A DNA stretch of 11,786 nt from CAZBEA01 sp964519355 (lineage in GTDB: Bacteria; Patescibacteriota; Microgenomatia; Levybacterales; GWA1-39-11), in NCBI GenBank assembly GCA_964519355.1, contig CAZFJW010000040.1, positions 1 through 11,786 on the forward strand. The letters run 5' to 3'. Below the pieces are notes generated by a model that did no database searches, had not been told where the DNA came from, and saw only the letters and a program-made list of their open reading frames with translations. The translations under genes were made by a program, and so were the position numbers. Below are positions 1-5,321 of the stretch, one piece after another. Each line of letters opens with the position of its first letter. Positions within the stretch are counted from its first letter, which is position 1.

Positions 1-73
1 GCCGAGATAGCCAAGGTGGTCAAGGCACCTGTCTGAAGAACAGGCTATGTTGGTTCAACTCCGACTCTCGGCA
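1..73 (+). tRNA. tRNA-Phe (anticodon GAA)
   Basis: A full cloverleaf folds. The 7-bp acceptor pairs GCCGAGA (1-7) with TCTCGGC (66-72), the anticodon stem CCTGT/ACAGG encloses loop CTGAAGA (anticodon GAA), and the T arm GTTGG/CCGAC carries loop TTCAACT. The variable loop is short, which rules out a Leu or Ser tRNA. The discriminator is A73 and CCA is not encoded, so a CCA-adding enzyme must complete the end. The promoter lies before the window. The last 24 bases (52-75) recur exactly at 266-289, and 16 of them recur at 161-176, so this tRNA 3' end has been used as a target or template by a repeat element. Confidence 0.96.
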
Positions 74-129
74 CAAATTAGTCTAGTACAGCTATTATTC
101 ATCCCCTGTCATTGTCATTAGAAGCAGTG

Positions 130-176
130 CTCTCGCCCTGAGGAGCAAGCGCGACGAATGGGTTCAACTCCGACTC
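130..176 (+). repeat. REP-like repeat with partial tRNA-Phe 3' end, copy A
   Basis: These 47 bp are identical to 235-281. The first part (about 136-163) is a REP-like segment bounded by CCC and GGG, containing CTGAGG and a GCGACGAA tail. The second part (161-176) repeats the T-arm region of the tRNA-Phe at the start of the window but stops before the acceptor sequence, so no tRNA can form. No coding sequence is convincing anywhere in 74-417; the stretch holds only this repeat, its second copy and two hairpins. Confidence 0.85.
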
Positions 177-234
177 AATTACATAGATAAAACTAGGATA
201 TGTTTATGCGTCAAAAAGGGAAGCAAAACCAAGA

Positions 235-289
235 CTCTCGCCCTGAGGAGCAAGCGCGACGAATGGGTTCAACTCCGACTCTCGGCACA
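235..289 (+). repeat. REP-like repeat with complete tRNA-Phe 3' end, copy B
   Basis: Bases 235-281 match copy A exactly, and 266-289 match tRNA-Phe 52-75 exactly, through the acceptor strand, discriminator and next two bases. The octamer GACTCTCG occurs at 233-240 and again at 277-284. The 36-bp stretch between them therefore looks inserted into, or copied beside, a second tRNA 3' end. Order is tRNA-end fragment, REP-like segment, then complete tRNA 3' end, the same polarity as seen after tRNA-Gln at 5246-5281. Confidence 0.85.
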
Positions 290-314
290 TTTTCCCTGGA
301 TTCTGTTTGTATTT

Positions 315-353
315 CCAAAATAAAAGCCGCCTCGGTATTGCTACTTTGGCGGC
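315..353 (-). terminator. Rho-independent terminator for the minus-strand ORF
   Basis: Read on the minus strand, GCCGCC (353-348) pairs with GGCGGC (331-326). An inner GTA/TAC stem closes a GCAA tetraloop, and a T-rich tail (TTTTATTTTGG, 325-315) follows. The position, about 65-100 nt past the stop of the minus ORF at 418, suits transcription termination of that gene. Confidence 0.6.
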
Positions 354-371
354 AGTTTTGTACCCGATCTT

Positions 372-409
372 GGGTCACTTTCTCTCACCGCTCTTGTGAG
401 ATGTCACCC
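372..409 (-). other. Hairpin in the 3' region of the minus-strand ORF
   Basis: TCTCAC (383-388) pairs with GTGAGA (396-401) around a 7-nt loop, and outside an internal loop GGGT (372-375) pairs with ACCC (406-409). It lies between the stop codon at 418 and the terminator at 315-353, so the transcript of that ORF would end in two consecutive structures. It has no T tract, so it may be a stabilising or processing element, or part of a small RNA. The function is unknown. Confidence 0.4.
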
Positions 410-417
410 GTTCTGGA

Positions 418-771
418 TCAGTCGGCTGAAGGGAGAACCTTCGGCTGAAGGAGTTCGAGTGCCATGCCGTCCAGGCGAAGGTCAGCGGTTGTTTCTTTGA
501 TTCCGCCCGTGAGGATGACGAGGACTTCGATGATCGAAGTCTCGACTATCTTATCCTTGCCGTCTGCACCCTTCTCGGTTGTGGTCTCGCGGATTCCCCA
601 GCGCTTACCCAGTTGAAGAGTCTTGGGATCTTCGCGCGCGGGTTCTGCCGTGTAGCTTCGCGTTACGGTGAGCACTGTGTCTCCGTCTGTCAATGTGCCG
701 TCTGCACCCTTGGTGACCATCAACTGGCCTCCATGTGGCAGCTCAAGCCTGGTCCCTGTCTTTACCGACAT
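418..771 (-). CDS. Hypothetical protein, GC-richer than its neighbours
   Basis: I do not recognise this 117-residue protein. It is soluble, without a signal peptide or membrane segment, and rich in Thr, Gly, Glu and Lys. It looks beta-rich in the first 45 residues (LPHGGQLMVTKGADGTL, then DTVLTVTRSY). The motif KGADG occurs twice, near residues 21 and 67. The start is ATG with a good Shine-Dalgarno run, AGGGG, 5 nt upstream, which no other gene here has, and the stop is TGA, unlike the other confident genes. Codons are visibly GC-richer than the surroundings. Near the C-terminal end the 11-mer TCGGCTGAAGG occurs twice (422-432 and 441-451). A 10-bp palindrome TTTCCGGAAA (781-790) lies just upstream and could be an operator. 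The style suggests a transferred gene. A structured 3' region and terminator support real transcription. Confidence 0.6.
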   Translation of the reverse strand: MSVKTGTRLELPHGGQLMVTKGADGTLTDGDTVLTVTRSYTAEPAREDPKTLQLGKRWGIRETTTEKGADGKDKIVETSIIEVLVILTGGIKETTADLRLDGMALELLQPKVLPSAD

Positions 772-888
772 GCCTTCCCCTTTCCGGAAAAGTTTTGGCT
801 AAATGCAGTATCTGCCGAAATTCAGTTGAATTCAGCATTGAGGAATACGAAAGAGTTGTAGTCTGGGTTACTTTATGAAGATATGCGG

Positions 889-960
889 AGCGGGGAACCG
901 GATTCGAACCGGCGACCTCTTCCTTGGCAAGGAAGCGTTCTACCACTGAACTACCCCCGC
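889..960 (-). tRNA. tRNA-Gly (anticodon GCC)
   Basis: On the minus strand the acceptor GCGGGGG pairs with TCCCCGC, with one G-T pair at its base. The D arm GTTC/GAAC, anticodon stem CTTCC/GGAAG with loop TTGCCAA (anticodon GCC), and T arm GCCGG/CCGGT with loop TTCGAAT are all intact. The discriminator is T and CCA is not encoded. A strong promoter lies directly upstream (976-1004). Unlike the other two tRNAs in the window, there is no duplicated 3' end next to it. Confidence 0.97.
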
Positions 961-975
961 GATATGAACCGTATC

Positions 976-1004
976 ATTATAAAGCACAATTCAAAAATTG
1001 TAAA
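976..1004 (-). promoter_or_regulatory. Promoter of tRNA-Gly
   Basis: On the minus strand there is a -35 TTTACA (1004-999), a 17-bp spacer and a perfect -10 TATAAT (981-976). The predicted start near 969 is about 9 nt before the mature tRNA 5' end. This is a near-consensus sigma-70-type promoter. Confidence 0.75.
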
Positions 1005-1027
1005 ATCCAGCAAATTCGTACATTTCA

Positions 1028-1055
1028 TTGTGTTTTGGAAAAAGATTTGTTAGAT
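1028..1055 (+). promoter_or_regulatory. Candidate promoter of the PEBP gene
   Basis: TTGTGT (1028-1033), a 16-bp spacer and TTAGAT (1050-1055). The -10-like box ends 7 nt before the ATG at 1063, so the transcript would start at or next to the start codon. The boxes are weaker than consensus. The TGGAAG just before the ATG is too close to act as a Shine-Dalgarno sequence. Confidence 0.4.
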
Positions 1056-1062
1056 TGGAAGT

Positions 1063-1503
1063 ATGAAACTCACAAGTCCCGCATTTGCCAACAACGGCAA
1101 AATTCCAAGTAAGTATACCTGTGAAGGTGAAGATGTAAATCCTCCTCTTGTTTTTGATGATGTTTCTGAGGATACAAAAAGTTTTGTTCTGATAGTTGAG
1201 GATCCTGATGCACCGACAAAAACTTGGGTTCATTGGGTGGTTTTTAATATACCCCCATACACACGTGAGATTGACGAAGATACTGTTCCAGACGATGCGC
1301 TCTTAGGAAGAACTGATTTTGGAAATAAGTCCTATGGAGGCCCATGTCCACCTTCCGGGACGCATCGATATATTTTCAAATTGTATGCGCTAGATACCGA
1401 GCTTGATCTTGAGGTGGGAGTTACCAGGCGTGAGGTTGAGTATGCAATGCAAGGCAGAATAATTGATGAGGCACACCTCACAGGTCTATTCTCACGAGAT
1501 TAG
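1063..1503 (+). CDS. YbhB/YbcL family (PEBP) protein
   Basis: The 146-residue protein belongs to the phosphatidylethanolamine-binding / Raf-kinase-inhibitor-like family. The ligand-pocket signatures are DPDAP (47-51), followed by WVHWVVFNIP (55-64), and GGPCPPSGTHRY (92-103), with His57 and His101 placed as in the pocket. The length fits bacterial YbhB (about 150-180). There is no signal peptide, so it is cytoplasmic. The bacterial family is structurally defined but its physiological ligand is largely unknown, so no reaction is assigned. The ATG at 1063 begins exactly where the family begins (KLTSPAF). The gene ends TAG, 42 nt before clpB, which has its own promoter. Confidence 0.93.
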   Translation: MKLTSPAFANNGKIPSKYTCEGEDVNPPLVFDDVSEDTKSFVLIVEDPDAPTKTWVHWVVFNIPPYTREIDEDTVPDDALLGRTDFGNKSYGGPCPPSGTHRYIFKLYALDTELDLEVGVTRREVEYAMQGRIIDEAHLTGLFSRD

Positions 1504-1510
1504 CACTCTA

Positions 1511-1539
1511 TTGACAACACTGCCAATTTATGGCACAAT
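1511..1539 (+). promoter_or_regulatory. Promoter of clpB, predicted leaderless
   Basis: A consensus -35 TTGACA (1511-1516), a 17-bp spacer and a -10 CACAAT (1534-1539). Only 6 nt separate the -10 from the ATG at 1546, which places the predicted transcription start on the start codon. No Shine-Dalgarno sequence is present. No CIRCE-like or other heat-shock operator is visible in the 42-bp gap. Confidence 0.65.
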
Positions 1540-1545
1540 AGTTTC

Positions 1546-3711
1546 ATGGACAACAATCAGGTTCCTGATTTTCTAAAACCGCTTTCACCAGATGAGGCTC
1601 TCAAAAAGTTCACTTTAGACTTAACAGAACAAGCTGAAAAGAAAAAGCTCGATCCAGTTATAGGCCGCGAAACAGAGATTCGTCGCGTCATGGAAATACT
1701 ATCCCGCCGAACCAAAAATAACCCCATTCTCATTGGAGACCCAGGTGTCGGTAAAACAGCAATCGTTGAGGGTCTTGCTCAAAAAATTTCAGATGGCGCA
1801 GTTCCGACTCCCTTAAAAGATAAAAAACTCCTTGTTCTTGATTTTGCTCAGCTTTTGGCAGGAGCAAAATTCAGAGGAGAATTTGAAGAGCGACTGAAGT
1901 CAGTTATTAAAGCCGTCGAAGAATCAGAAGGTAAATATATAATGTTTATTGATGAATTGCATACCCTAGTTGGGGGAGGGGCCGCTGAGGGGTCTAGTGA
2001 TGCTGCAAATATTCTAAAACCCTCTCTTGCACGCGGAACACTTCGAATGATCGGGGCAACAACTCTGGGTGAATATCGAAAATACATCGAAAAAGACCCT
2101 GCTTTGGCTCGCCGTTTTCAGCCTGTAACTGTAGACGAGCCAAGTGTGGAAGACTCAATTGCAATTCTGCGAGGACTTAAACAGCGTTATGAATTGCATC
2201 ATGGGATCAGAATTACGGACAATGCGCTTATTGCTGCGGTGCGGCTTTCTTCTCAATACATTCCGCATAGATTTCTGCCAGATAAAGCAATTGATCTTGT
2301 GGATGAAGCAGCAGCCTCGATTAAAATCGACACAGAAAGTATGCCTACAGCACTCGACGAATTAAGAAGGAAGATAACTCAGGGTGAAATTGAGCGTGCA
2401 GCGCTCAAGAATGAAAAAACTGAAATTGCAAAGACAAGATATGAAAAAAGAGGTGAAGAAGTAGAGCTATTAAAAAAAGAAGCTCAGGATCTGGAAAAAC
2501 GCTGGAAAGAGCAAAAAGACATCATTCAAAAAGTGCAGGGGTTAAAAGCCCGGCTTGATGCCCTAAGAATCGAGTTTGAACGCGCGCAAAAAGATGTAGA
2601 TCTTCAAAAAGCAGCAGAAATTCAGTATGGCAAAATTCCCGAAATTGAACGTGAGCTCGAGACTGAATTGTCCGAATTTAAGAAAATTCCTGAAGAAAAA
2701 AGAGTTCTCAGAGAAGAAGTCGACGAAGCAGATATTGCCAGGGTTCTTACTCGTTGGACAGGAATTCCTGTCACGCGCCTGCTTTCAACTGAGCAGGACA
2801 GACTTGCACATTTAGAGAAGATTTTAGAGGAAAGGGTTGTTGGCCAGGAAAAGGCAGTTCACGCCCTTGCAAGAGCCATTAGAAGGTCAAGAACAGGCCT
2901 TTCTGAAAAGAACAAACCAACCGGGTCATTTTTGTTCCTTGGTCCGACTGGCGTAGGAAAGACAGAGACTGCCAAATCACTTGCTTTTGCCCTTTTTTCA
3001 GACGAACACGCAGTGACACGAATTGATATGTCCGAATACATGGAAAGTCACGCCGTCTCGCGTCTTATCGGAGCGCCTCCTGGGTATGTGGGGTATGAAG
3101 AAGGCGGGCAATTGACTGAAGCAGTGCGTAGAAGACCCTACTCTGTTGTTCTTCTTGATGAAATAGAAAAAGCACATCCTCAGGTGCTCAATGTTCTCTT
3201 GCAGCTTCTTGATGAAGGAAGACTGACGGACGGAAAAGGCGTAACTGTAGATTTTCGCAATACAATCGTAATTTTGACTTCAAATGTAGGATCCGAGATT
3301 ATTCAGGAGTACACAGAAAAAGATCAGGAAAAAATCGAAGAAAAAGTTTTTGATTTGCTTCGGTCATCTTTTCGGCCGGAATTTCTGAATCGTCTTGATG
3401 CAGTTATTATCTATAATAAATTAAGTTCACAAAATCTTGAGAAAATTGCCAAAATTCAGCTGGATCATGTACTTGATCGCCTTTCTGAAAATGGGATAAC
3501 TTTGGAAGTAACAGATGATCTTGTGAAGTTTTTTGCGAAGGCTGGGTATGACCCTGTCTTTGGTGCACGACCCCTAAGGCGTCTTATTGAAGAAAAACTT
3601 GTTGATGAGGTGGCAATGCAAATAGTTGAAGAAAAAATAAAACCGGGTGACACAATTACTCCAAAAATTCAGGGTGACAAAATAAATCTGTCATTGGCCC
3701 TTAAAAATTAA
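1546..3711 (+). CDS. clpB: ATP-dependent disaggregase ClpB lacking the N-domain
   Basis: The 721-residue Hsp100 chaperone threads aggregated proteins through a hexameric pore using two AAA+ rings. D1 has Walker A GDPGVGKT (64-71), Walker B FIDE (134-137) and pore loop GAKFRGEFEERL (106-117), with Phe109 where many ClpB have Tyr. The M-domain coiled coil spans about 285-385 with the ClpB-typical YGKIPE (361-366), so the Hsp70/DnaK contact domain is present. D2 has Walker A GPTGVGKT (466-473), pore loop GYVG (513-516) and Walker B LLDE (536-539). The region after LTSNVGSE has no IGL/VGF-type loop, so it should not feed ClpP; this separates it from ClpA and ClpC. The usual N-domain of about 140 residues is absent, and the leaderless promoter directly before the ATG shows this is the native start. 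Its TAA stop directly abuts the stop of the convergent hydrolase. Confidence 0.97.
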   Translation: MDNNQVPDFLKPLSPDEALKKFTLDLTEQAEKKKLDPVIGRETEIRRVMEILSRRTKNNPILIGDPGVGKTAIVEGLAQKISDGAVPTPLKDKKLLVLDFAQLLAGAKFRGEFEERLKSVIKAVEESEGKYIMFIDELHTLVGGGAAEGSSDAANILKPSLARGTLRMIGATTLGEYRKYIEKDPALARRFQPVTVDEPSVEDSIAILRGLKQRYELHHGIRITDNALIAAVRLSSQYIPHRFLPDKAIDLVDEAAASIKIDTESMPTALDELRRKITQGEIERAALKNEKTEIAKTRYEKRGEEVELLKKEAQDLEKRWKEQKDIIQKVQGLKARLDALRIEFERAQKDVDLQKAAEIQYGKIPEIERELETELSEFKKIPEEKRVLREEVDEADIARVLTRWTGIPVTRLLSTEQDRLAHLEKILEERVVGQEKAVHALARAIRRSRTGLSEKNKPTGSFLFLGPTGVGKTETAKSLAFALFSDEHAVTRIDMSEYMESHAVSRLIGAPPGYVGYEEGGQLTEAVRRRPYSVVLLDEIEKAHPQVLNVLLQLLDEGRLTDGKGVTVDFRNTIVILTSNVGSEIIQEYTEKDQEKIEEKVFDLLRSSFRPEFLNRLDAVIIYNKLSSQNLEKIAKIQLDHVLDRLSENGITLEVTDDLVKFFAKAGYDPVFGARPLRRLIEEKLVDEVAMQIVEEKIKPGDTITPKIQGDKINLSLALKN

Positions 3712-4764
3712 TTACTCTTTTAGATATTTATCAAAAAATTCTATTGAGCGCTGCATTGCAAGGCTAAATGGTCCGGATAAATTGTGATCTGCGCCTTCAT
3801 ATGAGTAAAATTCGTGCGGCTTGTCAGCGTTTGTCAGCGCCTTATCAAGGCTAACTGAAAATTCATAAGGTACTGTTTCGTCGCTCGTTCCATGATGAAT
3901 CTGTACTGGTCCAGATATATCCTTTACATAGGAAATTGGGCTAATAGAATTCCAGAAGTCCTCGGCTTCTTCCGGAGTTCCGAACATATCAATAAGTTTT
4001 TGCCTGCTGCTGTTGCGTCTTGCTACGCGTTCTTTTTCGCTCGGAGTAAAAGGAGTACCCCTATGCCAATTATTGATCATGTCATTGTAGTGTGCTACTA
4101 CTCCTCCCCAAATAACTCCGGCCTTAATATCAGGAGAGACTACCATTGCTCGAAGTGTTAAATGACCTCCGAGTGAGTGTCCCCACATTCCAATTTTTGC
4201 AGGATTTGCTGCTTGATATTTTTTAACTGATTCAAGAAGGTTCAGAACATCACGTATGTAGCCATCCGAGTAATATGCTCCGCTAGGCTGTCCTTCGGAA
4301 TTGCCATGACCTCTATAGTCTGATTTGAACGTAATATAGCCATTTCGCGCAAAACCGTCCTGGTATGCAACATACCGTTCGGTTGTTCTGTATTCTTCAG
4401 GCGGAATGTAGCCATGATTGAAAATAACAACAGGCCATCCTTTTTCTGGTGCTTCACCATCAGGAATTGTGAGAAGCCCGTAAATTTTGAGTCCGTCTGA
4501 TTTGTATGATGCTATATAGCGGCTGTAATTGGTTCCCCGGTCAAGCGTTTGTTCCGTTATTATATCACTTGGAGTGTATTCTGCTTTGCGTTCCTCTTCG
4601 ATTTGGAGCGGAAATGTGATTTTGTTTTCCACTTCTCCACCCTCATCGTTGGTGGTCAGGTCTTGCAGACTTGAAGAATTCGGGACGACCCTTTTACCTG
4701 CAAAAAAGCCGACAATGACGATAAGTATTAAGATTAATGAGGTAAGTGCAAATGTGCGTATCAA
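3712..4764 (-). CDS. Membrane-anchored alpha/beta hydrolase (S9/acyl-esterase-like)
   Basis: This 350-residue serine hydrolase has an N-terminal hydrophobic helix (about residues 5-23), which suggests a signal anchor and an extracytoplasmic enzyme domain. The nucleophile elbow is GHSLGG with Ser197, the acid is Asp295 in HGTSDETVPY, and the His is His327 in GADHNLSG. The spacing and order are correct for the triad, and an oxyanion-type FNHGY precedes it. The closest general match is the prolyl-oligopeptidase/dienelactone-hydrolase-like group, without the beta-propeller. The substrate cannot be read from the sequence; esterase or peptidase are both possible. The start codon is TTG at 4764, the only available start before the helix, with no Shine-Dalgarno sequence and a -10 box 8 nt upstream. 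It is convergent with clpB, with zero bases between the stop codons. Confidence 0.88.
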   Translation of the reverse strand: MIRTFALTSLILILIVIVGFFAGKRVVPNSSSLQDLTTNDEGGEVENKITFPLQIEEERKAEYTPSDIITEQTLDRGTNYSRYIASYKSDGLKIYGLLTIPDGEAPEKGWPVVIFNHGYIPPEEYRTTERYVAYQDGFARNGYITFKSDYRGHGNSEGQPSGAYYSDGYIRDVLNLLESVKKYQAANPAKIGMWGHSLGGHLTLRAMVVSPDIKAGVIWGGVVAHYNDMINNWHRGTPFTPSEKERVARRNSSRQKLIDMFGTPEEAEDFWNSISPISYVKDISGPVQIHHGTSDETVPYEFSVSLDKALTNADKPHEFYSYEGADHNLSGPFSLAMQRSIEFFDKYLKE

Positions 4765-4772
4765 GGATATCT

Positions 4773-4801
4773 ATTATAACAAACATACCCAAATCAGCCA
4801 A
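4773..4801 (-). promoter_or_regulatory. Promoter of the alpha/beta hydrolase
   Basis: On the minus strand there is a -35 TTGGCT (4801-4796), a 17-bp spacer and a perfect -10 TATAAT (4778-4773). The predicted start near 4766 leaves at most 1-3 nt before the TTG start codon. It is back to back with the tRNA-Gln promoter. Confidence 0.65.
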
Positions 4802-4805
4802 GCTT

Positions 4806-4814
4806 TGATATAAT
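4806..4814 (+). promoter_or_regulatory. Extended -10 promoter of tRNA-Gln
   Basis: TGATATAAT is an exact extended -10 (TGnTATAAT) with no convincing -35. The predicted start near 4821 is about 5 nt before the mature tRNA. The GIY-YIG gene begins 29 nt after the tRNA and has no obvious promoter of its own, so read-through from here may express it. Confidence 0.65.
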
Positions 4815-4825
4815 TGGGAAACATT

Positions 4826-4896
4826 TGCCGAGTCGTCTAATGGTAGGACAACGGACTTTGGATCCGTTTATTTTGGTTCGAATCCAAGCTCGGCAG
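4826..4896 (+). tRNA. tRNA-Gln (anticodon TTG)
   Basis: The acceptor TGCCGAG pairs with CTCGGCA. The anticodon stem ACGGA/TCCGT encloses loop CTTTGGA (anticodon TTG), and the T arm carries TTCGAAT. The discriminator is G4896 and CCA is not encoded. The last 12 tRNA bases plus the next two (4885-4898) recur exactly at 5268-5281, 383 bp downstream, after a REP-like hairpin. The tRNA itself is intact. Confidence 0.96.
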
Positions 4897-4917
4897 CACT
4901 TCGGCAAGCTCAGTGCT
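4895..4917 (+). repeat. REP-like hairpin, left copy
   Basis: AGCACT (4895-4900) and AGTGCT (4912-4917) form a 6-bp stem around the loop TCGGCAAGCTC. It overlaps the last two tRNA bases and ends 7 nt before the GIY-YIG ATG. It resembles a widespread CTGAGCTTGTCGAA-type genomic repeat that I know from several bacterial phyla. Confidence 0.65.
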
Positions 4918-4924
4918 ACTTCTT

Positions 4925-5140
4925 ATGAACATTGAAAGAGATTGGTTTGTGTATTTGCTTCTTTGCGATCAGAAAATCTATTACGTAGGGATAACGATGA
5001 ACGTTGTAACAAGAATTTATCAACACAGGCATAAGCAATCATCGTATACAAGTAAATTTTCTGAAATTGAACTTGTTTACTGCGAAAAATATGAATCGCG
5101 CAAGGAGGCTGTGAGACGTGAACAACAACTCAAAAAATGA
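4925..5140 (+). CDS. Small GIY-YIG nuclease, probably shortened by an in-frame TGA
   Basis: From the ATG at 4925 this is a 71-residue GIY-YIG endonuclease of the small UvrC-N-like (YhbQ/YazA) group. It has VYL (9-11) and YVG (20-22) for the two halves of the GIY-YIG signature, Arg30 in TRIYQHR, and Glu66 in RREQQLKK as the metal-binding Glu. Relatives normally continue QLKKW followed by a basic helix. Here the Trp position is TGA (5138-5140), and the same frame then reads TRIKKQLLIEGKLG and stays open to a TGA at 5237-5239. This suggests a recent nonsense mutation that removes the C-terminal tail, while the catalytic residues remain. A GTG at 4913 is an alternative start but falls in the hairpin. 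No Shine-Dalgarno sequence is visible. Role: probably DNA strand cleavage, perhaps of the flanking hairpins or tRNA-end sites. Confidence 0.8.
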   Translation: MNIERDWFVYLLLCDQKIYYVGITMNVVTRIYQHRHKQSSYTSKFSEIELVYCEKYESRKEAVRREQQLKK

Positions 5141-5244
5141 ACTCGCATCAAGAAGCAATTGCTCATTGAAGGTAAACTGGGAGTGAATAGTTGCACTGAA
5201 TTTGTTGAAGCGTTGCTGACGCCGAGGCAGACTCTGTGAGTTTA

Positions 5245-5263
5245 TGGTGAGCTTGTCGAACCA
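5245..5263 (-). repeat. REP-like hairpin, right copy (inverted)
   Basis: TGGT (5245-5248) and ACCA (5260-5263) close a stem around GAGCTTGTCGA. On the minus strand the loop reads TCGACAAGCTC, matching the left copy's loop at 10 of 11 bases while the stems differ completely. It lies 5 nt past the end of the read-through GIY-YIG frame. Confidence 0.55.
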
Positions 5264-5267
5264 AAAG

Positions 5268-5281
5268 CAAGCTCGGCAGCA
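5268..5281 (+). repeat. Distal copy of the tRNA-Gln 3' end (att-like)
   Basis: An exact 14-bp copy of 4885-4898. Upstream bases (TCGAACC) also resemble the tRNA T-loop TTCGAATCC, with 4-5 extra bases between, so a longer diverged T-arm copy is likely. It marks the right edge of the candidate unit. Confidence 0.65.
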
Positions 5282-5310
5282 ACTGAAATGCACATTGTAG
5301 TGGCAGAATC

Positions 5311-5316
5311 TACAAT
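5311..5316 (+). promoter_or_regulatory. -10 box of the 247-residue orphan gene
   Basis: TACAAT differs from consensus at one base and ends 5 nt before the ATG at 5322, so the transcript would be leaderless. No good -35 lies at the standard distance. Confidence 0.45.
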
Positions 5317-5321
5317 ATTTC

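Larger units (their letters stand above)
4885..5281 (+). mobile_element. Candidate small mobile unit at the tRNA-Gln 3' end
   Basis: The unit is bounded by a 14-bp direct repeat, CAAGCTCGGCAGCA, at 4885-4898 (in the tRNA) and 5268-5281. Just inside lie two REP-like hairpins in inverted orientation, at 4895-4917 and 5245-5263. Their loops read TCGGCAAGCTC on plus and TCGACAAGCTC on minus, 10 of 11 identical. A GIY-YIG nuclease gene lies between them. Direct repeats of a tRNA 3' end are the usual mark of integration beside a tRNA, and a gene between inverted REP hairpins recalls REP/RAYT units. Mobility is inferred from this layout. There is no integrase, no Y1 transposase and no DDE transposase. 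Confidence 0.55.

Noticed and set aside
130..289. Two evenly built repeats as a possible CRISPR fragment
   Set aside because: Only two copies, they include tRNA sequence, spacing is 58 bp of unstructured DNA, and no cas gene is present.
200..448. Plus-strand open frame of 82 codons across the tRNA-Phe repeats
   Set aside because: It is made of the REP/tRNA-end repeat and the hairpins, has no start signal, and overlaps the better supported minus-strand gene.
743..946. Minus-strand open frame covering tRNA-Gly
   Set aside because: The translated AGSNPVP-type string is the well-known artefact of reading through a tRNA T arm.
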